Below the pieces are notes generated by a model. It searched no databases. It saw only the letters and a program-made list of their open reading frames with translations, and was not told the origin of the DNA. A program made the translations under genes and the position numbers. A stretch of DNA of 39,164 nt from Chloroflexota bacterium (GTDB lineage: Bacteria; Chloroflexota; Limnocylindria; Limnocylindrales; CSP1-4). Below, piece after piece: positions 27,240-35,575 of this stretch. The stretch's first letter is position 1. Every line of letters starts with the position of its first letter. The DNA is taken from positions 1 through 39,164 of the forward strand of contig JAKOQS010000034.1 of NCBI GenBank assembly GCA_029778235.1, written 5' to 3'.

Positions 27240-27869
27240 CCCGATGACCCCTTTCGGAGGGCGGGACGCGAGCGATGGACCGACGATCCGAGTGGAGCGC
27301 CCGCGCGGTCGGCAGCGGTAGTGCCGGTCGGGAGGGCACGAAGGGTCCGGATGGCGCGACCCGACGCGGACGACGTGGATCACGCCGTTGGTCGCCGCGA
27401 TGTCGAAGAGCTTCTCGTTGACGAGGATCTGGGAGGTCCCGCCGGAGGTCGTGAAGATCTTGCCCGTGTAGTTGAACGCGAGCTGCTGGCGGAGGACGGT
27501 GCGGAGCACGCGGATCCCGCCCTGCGTCGGAAGGACGCGCTTGGCCATGTACGTGCCGGGGACGACGTGGTACAGGAGCACCTTGGTGAGGGTGGCCTGC
27601 GGGAGTGCGGAGCAGACGTTGTCGGGCGTGAGGCCGGCCGCCTGGAACGCGGCATCGGTGGGGGCGAAGACGGTGAGCGGGCCGTGGCCGGTGAGCGCCT
27701 TGCCCACGGCCGGGTCGGCGCAGCCGACGGCGGCGAGGAGCGTCTTGAAGTTGCCGTTCGCCGTGGCGATCTCCACGATCGACTGGGTGGGCCTGGAGGC
27801 GGCGAGGGTGGTGGGCACGATGGCCATCACCAGGACAGCCGCGCCGACGAGGGCCGCGATGCGCTTCAT
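27240..27869 (-). CDS. secreted fasciclin-domain protein; no stop codon before the downstream lipoprotein start (frame continues to 25536)
   Basis: MKRIAALVGAAVLVMAIVPTTLAASRPTQSIVEIATANGNFKTLLAAV...LTVFAPTDAAFQA...VLLYHVVPGTYMAKRVL...ATNGVIHVV; end coordinate set at the junction. Confidence 0.75.
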
Positions 27870-28110
27870 CCGAGTCGTTCTCCCTGGTATCGGGGCCTGT
27901 GCCCCCGGCCGCGAGGCGTCATCGCCTCGATCTGCTCCCTTATCGCGGGAGACCCCGCGGCGGATTGCCGGTCGTGGACCGTCCACCCACGATTGACAGC
28001 CTTTCCCCTCCCCCGGACACTTCGGGCACGGGCCCGACGGCGCGCGAACGCGCCCCGCCGACCCACCGCGGCGCGTCCCGGCCCGACCGCATGGCACAGA
28101 GGGAGATCCG

Positions 28111-28530
28111 ATGCCCCGGCTCACGTCCCTGCTCACCCCGAAGACCGTCGTCCGCGCGCACTGCGACGTGCCGTGCGGGATCTACGACCCGGCAAGCGCT
28201 CTTCTCGGAGCGAAGACCGTCGCCCGGATGGTCGAGCTCATCGGCCAGATCCCGGAGGACGGCCGCACCGTCGGCGACCGCAACAAGTTCATCCGCTGCG
28301 TCATGGTCAAGGAGCAGCACGCCGAGCAGGTCAAGCGCGAGATCCAGGTGATCTGGAGCGACTACTTCAAGCCCGAGCACCTCGAGAAGTTCCCGCAGAT
28401 CCACGAGCTGACCTGGACGATCCTCAAGCTCGCCGGCAGGAACAAGCAGAACGTGGACGCCGAGGCGGCCGCGCAGCTGATCGCCAAGGTCGAGGAGTTC
28501 AGCGCGATCTTCTGGGAGACCAAGAAGTAG
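28111..28530 (+). CDS. sodN: nickel superoxide dismutase
   Basis: Ni-hook HCDVPCGIYDP after a 16-aa leader (MPRLTSLLTPKTVVRA); SD GGGAGA. Confidence 0.93.
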   Translation: MPRLTSLLTPKTVVRAHCDVPCGIYDPASALLGAKTVARMVELIGQIPEDGRTVGDRNKFIRCVMVKEQHAEQVKREIQVIWSDYFKPEHLEKFPQIHELTWTILKLAGRNKQNVDAEAAAQLIAKVEEFSAIFWETKK

Positions 28531-28973
28531 CCGGACCGACCAGCCTTCCCGCGCCCGACGGGCCTGGAGCCGGCACCCCGCCGGAGCCGGGCCCGGGCAC
28601 GGCGGAGGCCCGCCGACCGCGGCCCTGGCGGGCCGCGGTCGCGGAGGAGAGCATGACCCCGGCGATCCTGCCGGGCGACTTCCTCCTGCTCGACCCGACC
28701 ATCCGTCGCTGGCCGCGACGCGGCACCGTGGTGGTGCTCCGCGAGCCGGGGAGCGACGTCCTCGCTCTCAAGCGCGTTGCGGCCCGCCCGGGCGACCACG
28801 TGCGCACGCCCGAGGGCCTCGTCCATCTCGACGACGACGAGGCGTGGCTCCTCGGGGACGCCCTCGACCGCTCCATCGACTCGCGCAGGTACGGCCCGGT
28901 GCCGCTCGACCGTCTCGTGGCCCGGGCGTGGTTCCGCTACTGGCCCGCGCGCCGCGCCGGCCGGCTCCGGTGA
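28512..28973 (+). CDS. sodX: S26-type signal peptidase, probable Ni-SOD maturation protease (start codon uncertain; CTG 28512 given as a placeholder)
   Basis: VAEESMTPAILPGDFLLLDP (catalytic Ser), GTVVVLREPGSDVLALKRVAARPGD (Lys), WLLGDALDRSIDSRRYGPV; immediately downstream of sodN. Confidence 0.75.
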   Translation: MGDQEVAGPTSLPAPDGPGAGTPPEPGPGTAEARRPRPWRAAVAEESMTPAILPGDFLLLDPTIRRWPRRGTVVVLREPGSDVLALKRVAARPGDHVRTPEGLVHLDDDEAWLLGDALDRSIDSRRYGPVPLDRLVARAWFRYWPARRAGRLR

Positions 28974-29170
28974 CCCCCCGGCGCTGCGCCCGGGCGCCTG
29001 GTGGAGCCGCGCGCGGTCGCGGGTCCTGGCGCGGGCACCCGCCGGCACAGCGATCGTCGGCGCCGCCGTCGTCGGCGGTTGGATCGCCGTCCGGCGCCGC
29101 GTACCGCTCTCCTTCCGCGCCGTCGCTGCCGCGCCGCGCACCGTCCTCCTACCGCGCCGCCGCCGCGCGC

Positions 29171-29560
29171 ATGACGGGCGACCCGCGCCTCGCCGGGATC
29201 GGGCTCTCGCGCCGCTCCCACCTCGTCGCGTGCGCCGCGCTCGCGGCGCTCGTCGCGGTGGCCGACCTGCGCGTCGAGCCCGTCGCGCCGGTCTTGGTGG
29301 CGCTCATCACGGCCGCCGCGATCGGCGGCTTCCTGCGTCCCGACGGGATCGTCGCCGCGGGCCTCATCGTCGGGCTGGCCGTCCCGGTGGTCCGGCTCAC
29401 CGCGACGGTGCTGGGCCTCGCTCTGCCCTACCCGACCGACCCAGCCGGCCTCCCTGGAGCACTCTTTCTCGTGGTGCTCGTCGTCCCCGCACTCATCGCC
29501 GCGGTCATCGGCGGGTCTGCGCGGCGCACCCTGGAAGAGGAGCGCCTCCGGCGGCGCTGA
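29171..29560 (+). CDS. small multi-TM membrane protein (unknown)
   Basis: MTGDPRLAGIGLSRRSHLVACAALAALVAVADL...ALFLVVLVVPALIAAVIGGSARRTLEEERLRRR. Start uncertain. Confidence 0.55.
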   Translation: MTGDPRLAGIGLSRRSHLVACAALAALVAVADLRVEPVAPVLVALITAAAIGGFLRPDGIVAAGLIVGLAVPVVRLTATVLGLALPYPTDPAGLPGALFLVVLVVPALIAAVIGGSARRTLEEERLRRR

Positions 29561-29578
29561 CGCGCCGCCGGAGGCGCT
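29541..29578. terminator. 17-bp-stem hairpin overlapping the 3' end of the preceding CDS, stop codon in the loop
   Basis: agcgcctccggcggcgc-tgac-gcgccgccggaggcgct, perfect. No T-tract. Confidence 0.6.
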
Positions 29579-29622
29579 GACGGACGTCGAGCGGGCCGCG
29601 CGCCGTGCCGCGCGGCCGCGCG

Positions 29623-30630
29623 TCAGGCGGCCGAGGGGAGTTCGGCGGAGGGGCCGGCCTGGTCGGTCGGCGGGATCGGGCCGGGCGTGTGCCGTGCGAG
29701 ACGCCGGACCACGAGCAGCAGAGGGATGAGCACGAGGAGCCCGACGAGCAGGATCGGCAGGCCCACGATCGCCAGCCAGATCGCGGCGGACGCGATCGAC
29801 TGGCCGAGGCCGACGAGGGTCGCGGTCGCGTCCGCGACGACGGTCGCGGGATCCCAGGCGCTCGTCACGGCCTGGACCGGTGCCGGCGCGAGGGCGAAGG
29901 AGGTCATCAGGGTCCCCTGGGCGGCCTGATCGGCCAGCGTGTCGCGCTGCGCCTGCAGCTGCTCGATCTGACCCTGGACGTTGGTGAGCTCCGCCTGGAC
30001 GGCGAGGATGTCGGGGATCTTCACAGCCTGCTGCATGACGCCGAGCAGCTGGGTCTCGGTCGCCCGGAGGTTCTTCAGGCGCGCATCGAGGTCCACGACC
30101 TGCGCGGTCACCTCGTCGGCGGTCGTCTGCTCGCCGAGCACCTTGGTGCCCAGCGCTCGCAGCTCCGCGAGGGTGGCGTCCCAGCGAGCGGCCGGGATCC
30201 GGAACGTGAGCCGCGCGAACGGGCGATCGCCGTCGAGCGAGCGCTCGGAGCCGGCGACGTAGCCACCGGCGGCGGTCACGACCTTCGTCGCGTCGGCGGC
30301 AGCGCCGTCCACATCGGCCACCTGCAGGTCCATCGTCCCGGTCCGGATGATCATCGGTCCGGCCGCGTTCATGGAAGCGTCGGTGCCCTGGCCGGCCGGG
30401 AGCGGCGCCGACTCGCCGACGCCGACCGTGCCGCCGCCCTGAACGTCCGTCGGCGGGAGGGGCTGCTCGGCGATCGCGACCTTGCCGTCGCCCCCGTCGG
30501 AGGTGCGGGTCAGGCCGCCGGCCGGGCCGCCGGCGCACGCGGCGAGGACCGCGCCCATGAGGAGGAGGATGACCGCGGCCGTCCCGAGGAGCACCAGGCG
30601 CCGTGTCCGGCGCGCGAGATGTCGTCGCAT
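29623..30630 (-). CDS. DUF4349 lipoprotein
   Basis: Lipobox GAVLAACAGG; MIIRTGTMDLQVADVDGAAADATKVVTAAGGYVAGS; coiled coil; C-terminal TM. SD GGAGG upstream. Confidence 0.85.
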   Translation of the reverse strand: MRRHLARRTRRLVLLGTAAVILLLMGAVLAACAGGPAGGLTRTSDGGDGKVAIAEQPLPPTDVQGGGTVGVGESAPLPAGQGTDASMNAAGPMIIRTGTMDLQVADVDGAAADATKVVTAAGGYVAGSERSLDGDRPFARLTFRIPAARWDATLAELRALGTKVLGEQTTADEVTAQVVDLDARLKNLRATETQLLGVMQQAVKIPDILAVQAELTNVQGQIEQLQAQRDTLADQAAQGTLMTSFALAPAPVQAVTSAWDPATVVADATATLVGLGQSIASAAIWLAIVGLPILLVGLLVLIPLLLVVRRLARHTPGPIPPTDQAGPSAELPSAA

Positions 30631-31248
30631 CGTGGCCTCCGCCGGACCCTCCGGCGCTGCGCCCGGGATCCTGGTCCCGGTCCGTCACGGAGCGGACGAC
30701 ATGACGGCGCGGACGGTTCCCTTCCGGGCGCGTGGCGCTGCCCGCGCCCCCGACCGCCCGCCGCCGGGAGCCCGGGTGTGCCGGATGTGCCTTCCACGCA
30801 TCATCGGCGGAGCACGCGTGTCGCCGCGATGCGTGGGGCGCACGCCGACGACCGATCCGGGGCCCTCGGGGACCTCATCTCGGTCCTCGCGATGCCCCGG
30901 GGTCATCGGGACGACGGTGCGGCGCAGGGGAACGTGCCTGGCACGCACAGGGCGGAGCGGAGAGGGGCCGGCCGGACCAGCGGCGGGGCGACCGCCGGCC
31001 GCCGGTGGCGCATGGCGGCCACGCAGGGCGGGCCGGCCGCGGGTGGCGCGTCGCCGGGTCGCCGGCCAGGAGGCGGTGGGGCCGCGTCACCGGGCGGCAG
31101 GGCCTGCCGCCGAGGACCGGCGATCCGGCCGAGCGACGGGACCCGGCCGGCTGATCGGGGCCGGAGGCGGCCGGACGGGCAGAACCGGACCGCGACAGGT
31201 CGGGCAGATGCCCGGCTGCAGCAGGACCGTCCCTGCCTGTGCCCGACG

Positions 31249-32166
31249 TCAGGCCTCCGAGGCGATCGGCTCCAGGGGCGCGAGCGGGAGGCCGGCGGCG
31301 CGCACGTCCTCCGCGAACGCCTCCTGGGTCTCGTGGTCCACGGATCGGGGGCCGAGGAAGACGACGAGCCGGTCCAGGCCCACCTCGCCGTACCGCGCGA
31401 GCGTCTCGACCCGCTCCGGGCCGGCCGTGGCGAACGCCCGGTCCGGGGCGTAGAGGGAGAGCCTGAGGCTCGCCGGATCCCGGCCGATCTCCTCGCAGCG
31501 CTCGCGCGCGACGGCCATCGCCTCCGCGGTCGCGGCCGGGTCCAGGAACACGAGGTTCAGCTCGTCGGCGAAGCGGGCCGCGAGGCGGAACGTGACCCGG
31601 CGACCGTTGCCGCCCACGACGATCGGCACGCGCGGGGACTGGAGGCCCTTGGGGACGTTGATCGCGCCCTGCACCGACGCATGCTCACCGAGGTAGGTCG
31701 CCCGCCCGGGGCCGAGCATGCGGGAGATGACCTCCAGGTGGTCCCGGAGGATCGCGAGGCGCGTGGGGGTGTCCGGGAAGCCGTACCCGTACGCGACCCA
31801 CTCGTCCTCCTTCCAGCCGGCGCCGATGCCCAGCTCGAAGCGGCCGCCGCTGATGACGTCGAGCGTGGACGACATCTTGGCCGTGAGAGCGGGATTGCGG
31901 AACGCGGTGCAGACGACCATGTGGCCGATGCGCGCCCGCTCGGTCGCCTGGGCGAGCGCGCCGAGCATGGTGAACGACTCGAAGGTGATCTCGTCGGTCG
32001 GGGCGGGCACCGTGGTGAAGTGGTCGAAGACCCAGAGCGATTCGAACCCCAGCCGCTCTGCATCGCGGGCGAGGGAGACCGACCGCTCCCATGCGGCGCG
32101 CGGCTCCCAGCCGTCGAACTCGCCCTTCCACCCCTGCGGGACCATCAGTCCCACCTGCATCGTCAT
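31249..32166 (-). CDS. LLM class flavin/F420-dependent oxidoreductase
   Basis: AERLGFESLWVFDHFTTVP; TLDVISGGRFELGIGAGWKEDEW; PIVVGGNGRRVTFRLAARFADELNL. Confidence 0.88.
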   Translation of the reverse strand: MTMQVGLMVPQGWKGEFDGWEPRAAWERSVSLARDAERLGFESLWVFDHFTTVPAPTDEITFESFTMLGALAQATERARIGHMVVCTAFRNPALTAKMSSTLDVISGGRFELGIGAGWKEDEWVAYGYGFPDTPTRLAILRDHLEVISRMLGPGRATYLGEHASVQGAINVPKGLQSPRVPIVVGGNGRRVTFRLAARFADELNLVFLDPAATAEAMAVARERCEEIGRDPASLRLSLYAPDRAFATAGPERVETLARYGEVGLDRLVVFLGPRSVDHETQEAFAEDVRAAGLPLAPLEPIASEA

Positions 32167-32289
32167 CGACACCCTCGTACCCGGGACGCGATCCCCTGCC
32201 TCGCGCCCGACCATCTCCGGCCGCCGGCCGCCACCCGCGCGTGACCGCGGGAGGATCCGGGCCGGACGGATCGCGGCCCGCCGGCGGGC

Positions 32290-32317
32290 GGTCGCGCACC
32301 GCCGGCGAGCCTATCAT
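32290..32317 (+). promoter_or_regulatory. candidate promoter of SIS gene: GGTCGC-N16-TATCAT, 7 nt from GTG 32325
   Basis: ggtcgc 32290-32295; tatcat 32312-32317. Confidence 0.45.
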
Positions 32318-32324
32318 CGGGACC

Positions 32325-33521
32325 GTGACCACGTTCGGCGCTCCCGCATCCCCGCCCGACGTCCCGCTGCCGGGCGCTCCGGACCCATGGGCGCCGTCCG
32401 CCATTCCACACCGGCGTGACGGTCCGCCGTACCTGATGGACGAGATGATCGCGGCCGAGCCGCTCTTCGCCGAGCGCCTGCTCCGCCGGCTCGCCGCCTC
32501 GGATGGTCCCGCGATGCGCCTCGCGGCGGAGGTCCGGGCGGCTGCGGACATGGGGGCACCGCTCGTCGCCGTGGGCTGCGGCACGAGCGAGCACGGCGCG
32601 ATGGCCGTGGCCGCGATCCTGACGGACGCCCTCCGCGCGGCCGGGTCCGACCGGCGCGTCACCGCGGCCCAGGCGTTCGAGGCCGCGCTCGAGCCCGTCG
32701 CCGGCGGCCTGCTCATCGGGGTCTCCCACGAGGGCGGGACGGCGGCAACGATCCGCGCGATGGAGGCGGCCCGCGCCAGGGGCGCGCGTGTCGCCCTGAT
32801 CGGCGTGTCGGACCGCGCGCCGGCCGCGGCGGTCGCCGACGTGGTCGTCACGACCGACGAGCAGGACCAGAGCTGGTGCCACACCGTGGGCTACCTGTCG
32901 CCGATCGTGGCGGCCGCGGCCGTCGGCGCGCATCTCTCGGTGACGGAGATCGACCCGGTCGTGGTTCGGGACCTCCTCGCGGTCGGGGCTGCCTCGGGCG
33001 CCGAGGCCGAGCCCGTCGCGGCCTCGCTCGCGACGTGCTCGACGCTCGTCGTCGTGGGGTCCGGCGTGGACCGGATCGCCGCGCATGAGCTCGCGCTGAA
33101 GGTGGAGGAGGCCTGTCACCTGCCGGCCGTCGCCCGGGACCTGGAGACCGTGCTGCACGGGCATCTCCCGGCGATGGACGGCTCCACCGGCCTCGTGCTC
33201 CTCCTCGCGGACCCGGCTGCCCGCAACGCGCGCTGGGCTCGCGCGCAGGCCCTCCTCGCGGCCGCCTCCCGGATCGGCGTCCGCGCCGCGGCGGTCCTGC
33301 CGGCGGCGGCGTCGTGGGCACTCCCGATCGAGCGGACCCCCGCGGGCCGCATCCACATCGCGGAGGGCCCGTTGCTGCCGGGGCCGGTCGCGGCCCTGGC
33401 CGGGACGGCGACGCCGCTCCAGGTGCTCACGTCGCACCTCGCCCGCGCCAGGGGGACCCAGCCCGACGTGCTCCGGCGCGACGATCCGGCGTACCGGGAG
33501 GCGGCCGCGGCCGCCGAGTGA
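32325..33521 (+). CDS. SIS-domain sugar-phosphate isomerase-like protein
   Basis: YLMDEMIAAEP; LVAVGCGTSEHGAMAVA; LIGVSHEGGTAATIRAMEAA; LALKVEEACHLPAVARDLETVLHGHLPAMD. Confidence 0.85.
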   Translation: MTTFGAPASPPDVPLPGAPDPWAPSAIPHRRDGPPYLMDEMIAAEPLFAERLLRRLAASDGPAMRLAAEVRAAADMGAPLVAVGCGTSEHGAMAVAAILTDALRAAGSDRRVTAAQAFEAALEPVAGGLLIGVSHEGGTAATIRAMEAARARGARVALIGVSDRAPAAAVADVVVTTDEQDQSWCHTVGYLSPIVAAAAVGAHLSVTEIDPVVVRDLLAVGAASGAEAEPVAASLATCSTLVVVGSGVDRIAAHELALKVEEACHLPAVARDLETVLHGHLPAMDGSTGLVLLLADPAARNARWARAQALLAAASRIGVRAAAVLPAAASWALPIERTPAGRIHIAEGPLLPGPVAALAGTATPLQVLTSHLARARGTQPDVLRRDDPAYREAAAAAE

Positions 33522-34456
33522 GCCGGGCCATGGCCGGCGTGACCACGTCGCCGCCCGACCGGGGGCCGTCGCACATCCCATCCGATCCGCGCGCCGATCT
33601 GCGCGCGGCGGAACGGGCGCGATACCTCGCGGCACTCGGCCGGACGGGCCCTCGCCAGGGTGTCCTCGATCGGCTCGTCCGCGGCGGCGTGCGGGCGGGG
33701 TTCCTGGTGGTCGGCTGGAGCGTCCGCGCGGACGGGCTCGGCGCGCTTCCCCGCGGTCCGGACGGTCGCGTCATGCCGTGCGTGCTCGCGGTCGCTCCCC
33801 ACCGTGGCTGGCCGGATCCGTTCCTCGTCCTCCTCGCGTGGCCGCGCGACGCGCCGCGACTGACGTGGTTCGGGGACGAGGTGACGATGACACGCTCGTG
33901 GTGGCGTCGGCGTCTCCTGCCGCACCTCGGCATGATCCCGATCGCGGCATCCACCACGCCGAGCGCCGTGGCCACCTACCTGGAGGCAGCGCGCGCGGCG
34001 CTCGCTCGCGGATGCGTCGTCGTGGTCTTCGCGGAGAAGGGGCCGCCGAGCCCGCGCGGTCGGACGCGGACCATCGCCCCCGGGGCCGCCTGGCTCGCGC
34101 TCGCCGGGGAGGTCCCGCTCGTGCCCGTCGCGCTCGGCGGTTTCCTGGAGACCGGACTGGGCACCCGGTTCCGGGTCCGCGTCCTGCCGCCGATCACCGG
34201 GGACCCGGATGCCTGGGCGGGCGGCGCCGCTCCCGGTGCCGAGAGCGGTCTCGGGGTCGCTGCGGCTGAGGGCGTCGCCGGGGCGGAGGTCGCCGCGCCC
34301 GGCACGGCCGACCGAGCCCGCCTGGCGCGCGATGGCCGCGCGATGACGCGCGTCCTCGCCGAAGCGCTGGCGGCGCCGGTCGCCGACCTGGAGGCGGCGA
34401 GCCTGCGCGAGAACGGGCGTCGCCCACTCCCGGGGCTGGGTCGGCTCTTCCGCTGA
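33518..34456 (+). CDS. PlsC-like lysophospholipid acyltransferase
   Basis: HRGWPD (HX4D); GMIPI; VVVFAEKGPPSPRGRTRTIAPGAAWLALAGEVPLVPVAL. GTG 33518 overlaps the previous stop; ATG 33530 alternative. Confidence 0.75.
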   Translation: MSRAMAGVTTSPPDRGPSHIPSDPRADLRAAERARYLAALGRTGPRQGVLDRLVRGGVRAGFLVVGWSVRADGLGALPRGPDGRVMPCVLAVAPHRGWPDPFLVLLAWPRDAPRLTWFGDEVTMTRSWWRRRLLPHLGMIPIAASTTPSAVATYLEAARAALARGCVVVVFAEKGPPSPRGRTRTIAPGAAWLALAGEVPLVPVALGGFLETGLGTRFRVRVLPPITGDPDAWAGGAAPGAESGLGVAAAEGVAGAEVAAPGTADRARLARDGRAMTRVLAEALAAPVADLEAASLRENGRRPLPGLGRLFR

Positions 34457-34519
34457 TCGGCACGTCGCCCGCGCGACGCGGGGGGAAGGCCCCGCCCGTC
34501 GGCCGCCTGCGGTACGCCC

Positions 34520-35464
34520 CTACCAGGCAGCGCGGACCAGGTACTCCCCCATCTCATCGATCATCGCCAGGTCGGTCGGGATGAAGTCCTGGAGGACGAC
34601 CCGTTCGGCGCCTGCCGCCATGTAGCGCCGGACCATCGCCCGCGCCTCGTCGGGCGTGCCGATGACCCAGCGCTCCCGGCGCGCCGCGAGCCACTCGCCG
34701 CCCGCCGGGGCGCCGACGGCCCTGCCGAGCGCCTCGAGCCGCGCGCCGACCGCCGCGTCGTCCTGCCCGACGACGACGCCGGTCATCACGGATCGCTGGA
34801 TCGTCGCGGGGTCGCGCCCGATCGCAGCACACGCGGCGTCGAGCCTGACGAAGATCTCGCGCGCCCGATCCGGGCTGGAGCCGGTGAGGTCGAACTCGTC
34901 CGCCCAGCGGGCAGCGATGCGGAGGCCCCGCGGCGTCCCCTCTCCGCCGACGACGATCGGCGGCATGGGCGATGGCTTCGCGCGGAACCGCGCGTCGTCC
35001 ACGCGGTAGGCGGCGCCGGCGAAGGTCCACCCATCGGGCCCTTCCAGCAGCCCGCGGACGATGGCCAGCTGCTCCTCCAGCAGGTCGGCCCGCCGCTCGA
35101 TCGCCGGGAACTCGAACCCGTGACGCAGGTGCTCCTCCTCGTGCCAGCCGGCACCCATCCCCAGCTCCACGCGTCCCCCGCTCATCTCCTGGACCGTGGC
35201 GACGATCTTCGCGAGGTTCCCCGGGTGCCTGAAGGCCACGGGGGAGACGAGCACGCCGAGCCGGATGTGCGAGGTCTCGCGGGCGAGGCCGGCGACGACC
35301 GTCCACGCATCGGTCGTCGGGCGGTCGCTCCCGCCCGGGAAGCTCTCGTAGTGGTCGGACCGCAGGAACGTCTGGAACCCCGCCTGCTCCGCGTGCAGCG
35401 CTGCCGCGAGCTGGTCCGCGTACGAGAGCCCCATCTGGGGCTCGGTCATGAGGGCGAAGCGCAT
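34520..35464 (-). CDS. LLM class flavin/F420-dependent oxidoreductase
   Basis: MRFALMTEPQMGLSYADQLAAALHAEQAGFQTFLRSDHYESFPGG; SGGRVELGMGAGWHEEEHLRHGFEFP; SD GAGGAGGA. Confidence 0.88.
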   Translation of the reverse strand: MRFALMTEPQMGLSYADQLAAALHAEQAGFQTFLRSDHYESFPGGSDRPTTDAWTVVAGLARETSHIRLGVLVSPVAFRHPGNLAKIVATVQEMSGGRVELGMGAGWHEEEHLRHGFEFPAIERRADLLEEQLAIVRGLLEGPDGWTFAGAAYRVDDARFRAKPSPMPPIVVGGEGTPRGLRIAARWADEFDLTGSSPDRAREIFVRLDAACAAIGRDPATIQRSVMTGVVVGQDDAAVGARLEALGRAVGAPAGGEWLAARRERWVIGTPDEARAMVRRYMAAGAERVVLQDFIPTDLAMIDEMGEYLVRAAW

Positions 35465-35531
35465 GGGGTCCTCCTCGGGTGGACGACGCTCGCACGGTAC
35501 ACCGCCGGCCGGCCGGGCACCGATCAGATAC

Positions 35532-35566
35532 TTCAGGTTGACGCAATCATTCAGGTCGCCTATCCT
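35532..35566 (+). promoter_or_regulatory. candidate promoter/operator of marR gene
   Basis: TTGACG (35538-35543)-N17-TATCCT (35561-35566), ATG 9 nt later; direct repeats TTCAGGT at 35532-35538 and 35550-35556. Confidence 0.55.
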
Positions 35567-35575
35567 ACCGGCTCC

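Noticed and set aside
27870-28136. N-terminal extension of the fasciclin ORF (MSRDVSRG...)
   Set aside because: A clear signal peptide begins at ATG 27869 (MKRIAALVGAAVLVMAIVPTTLAA); the extension has intergenic-type composition.
26748-28973. 741-aa plus-strand ORF as one gene
   Set aside because: Most is antisense to fasciclin/lipoprotein or out-of-frame with sodN; only its C-terminal ~120 residues (S26 peptidase) are credible.
28777-29580. 267-aa plus-strand ORF after sodX
   Set aside because: Arg-rich out-of-frame reading of the small membrane protein region; a short hydrophobic stretch (AGTAIVGAAVVGGWIAV) is not enough to support a gene.
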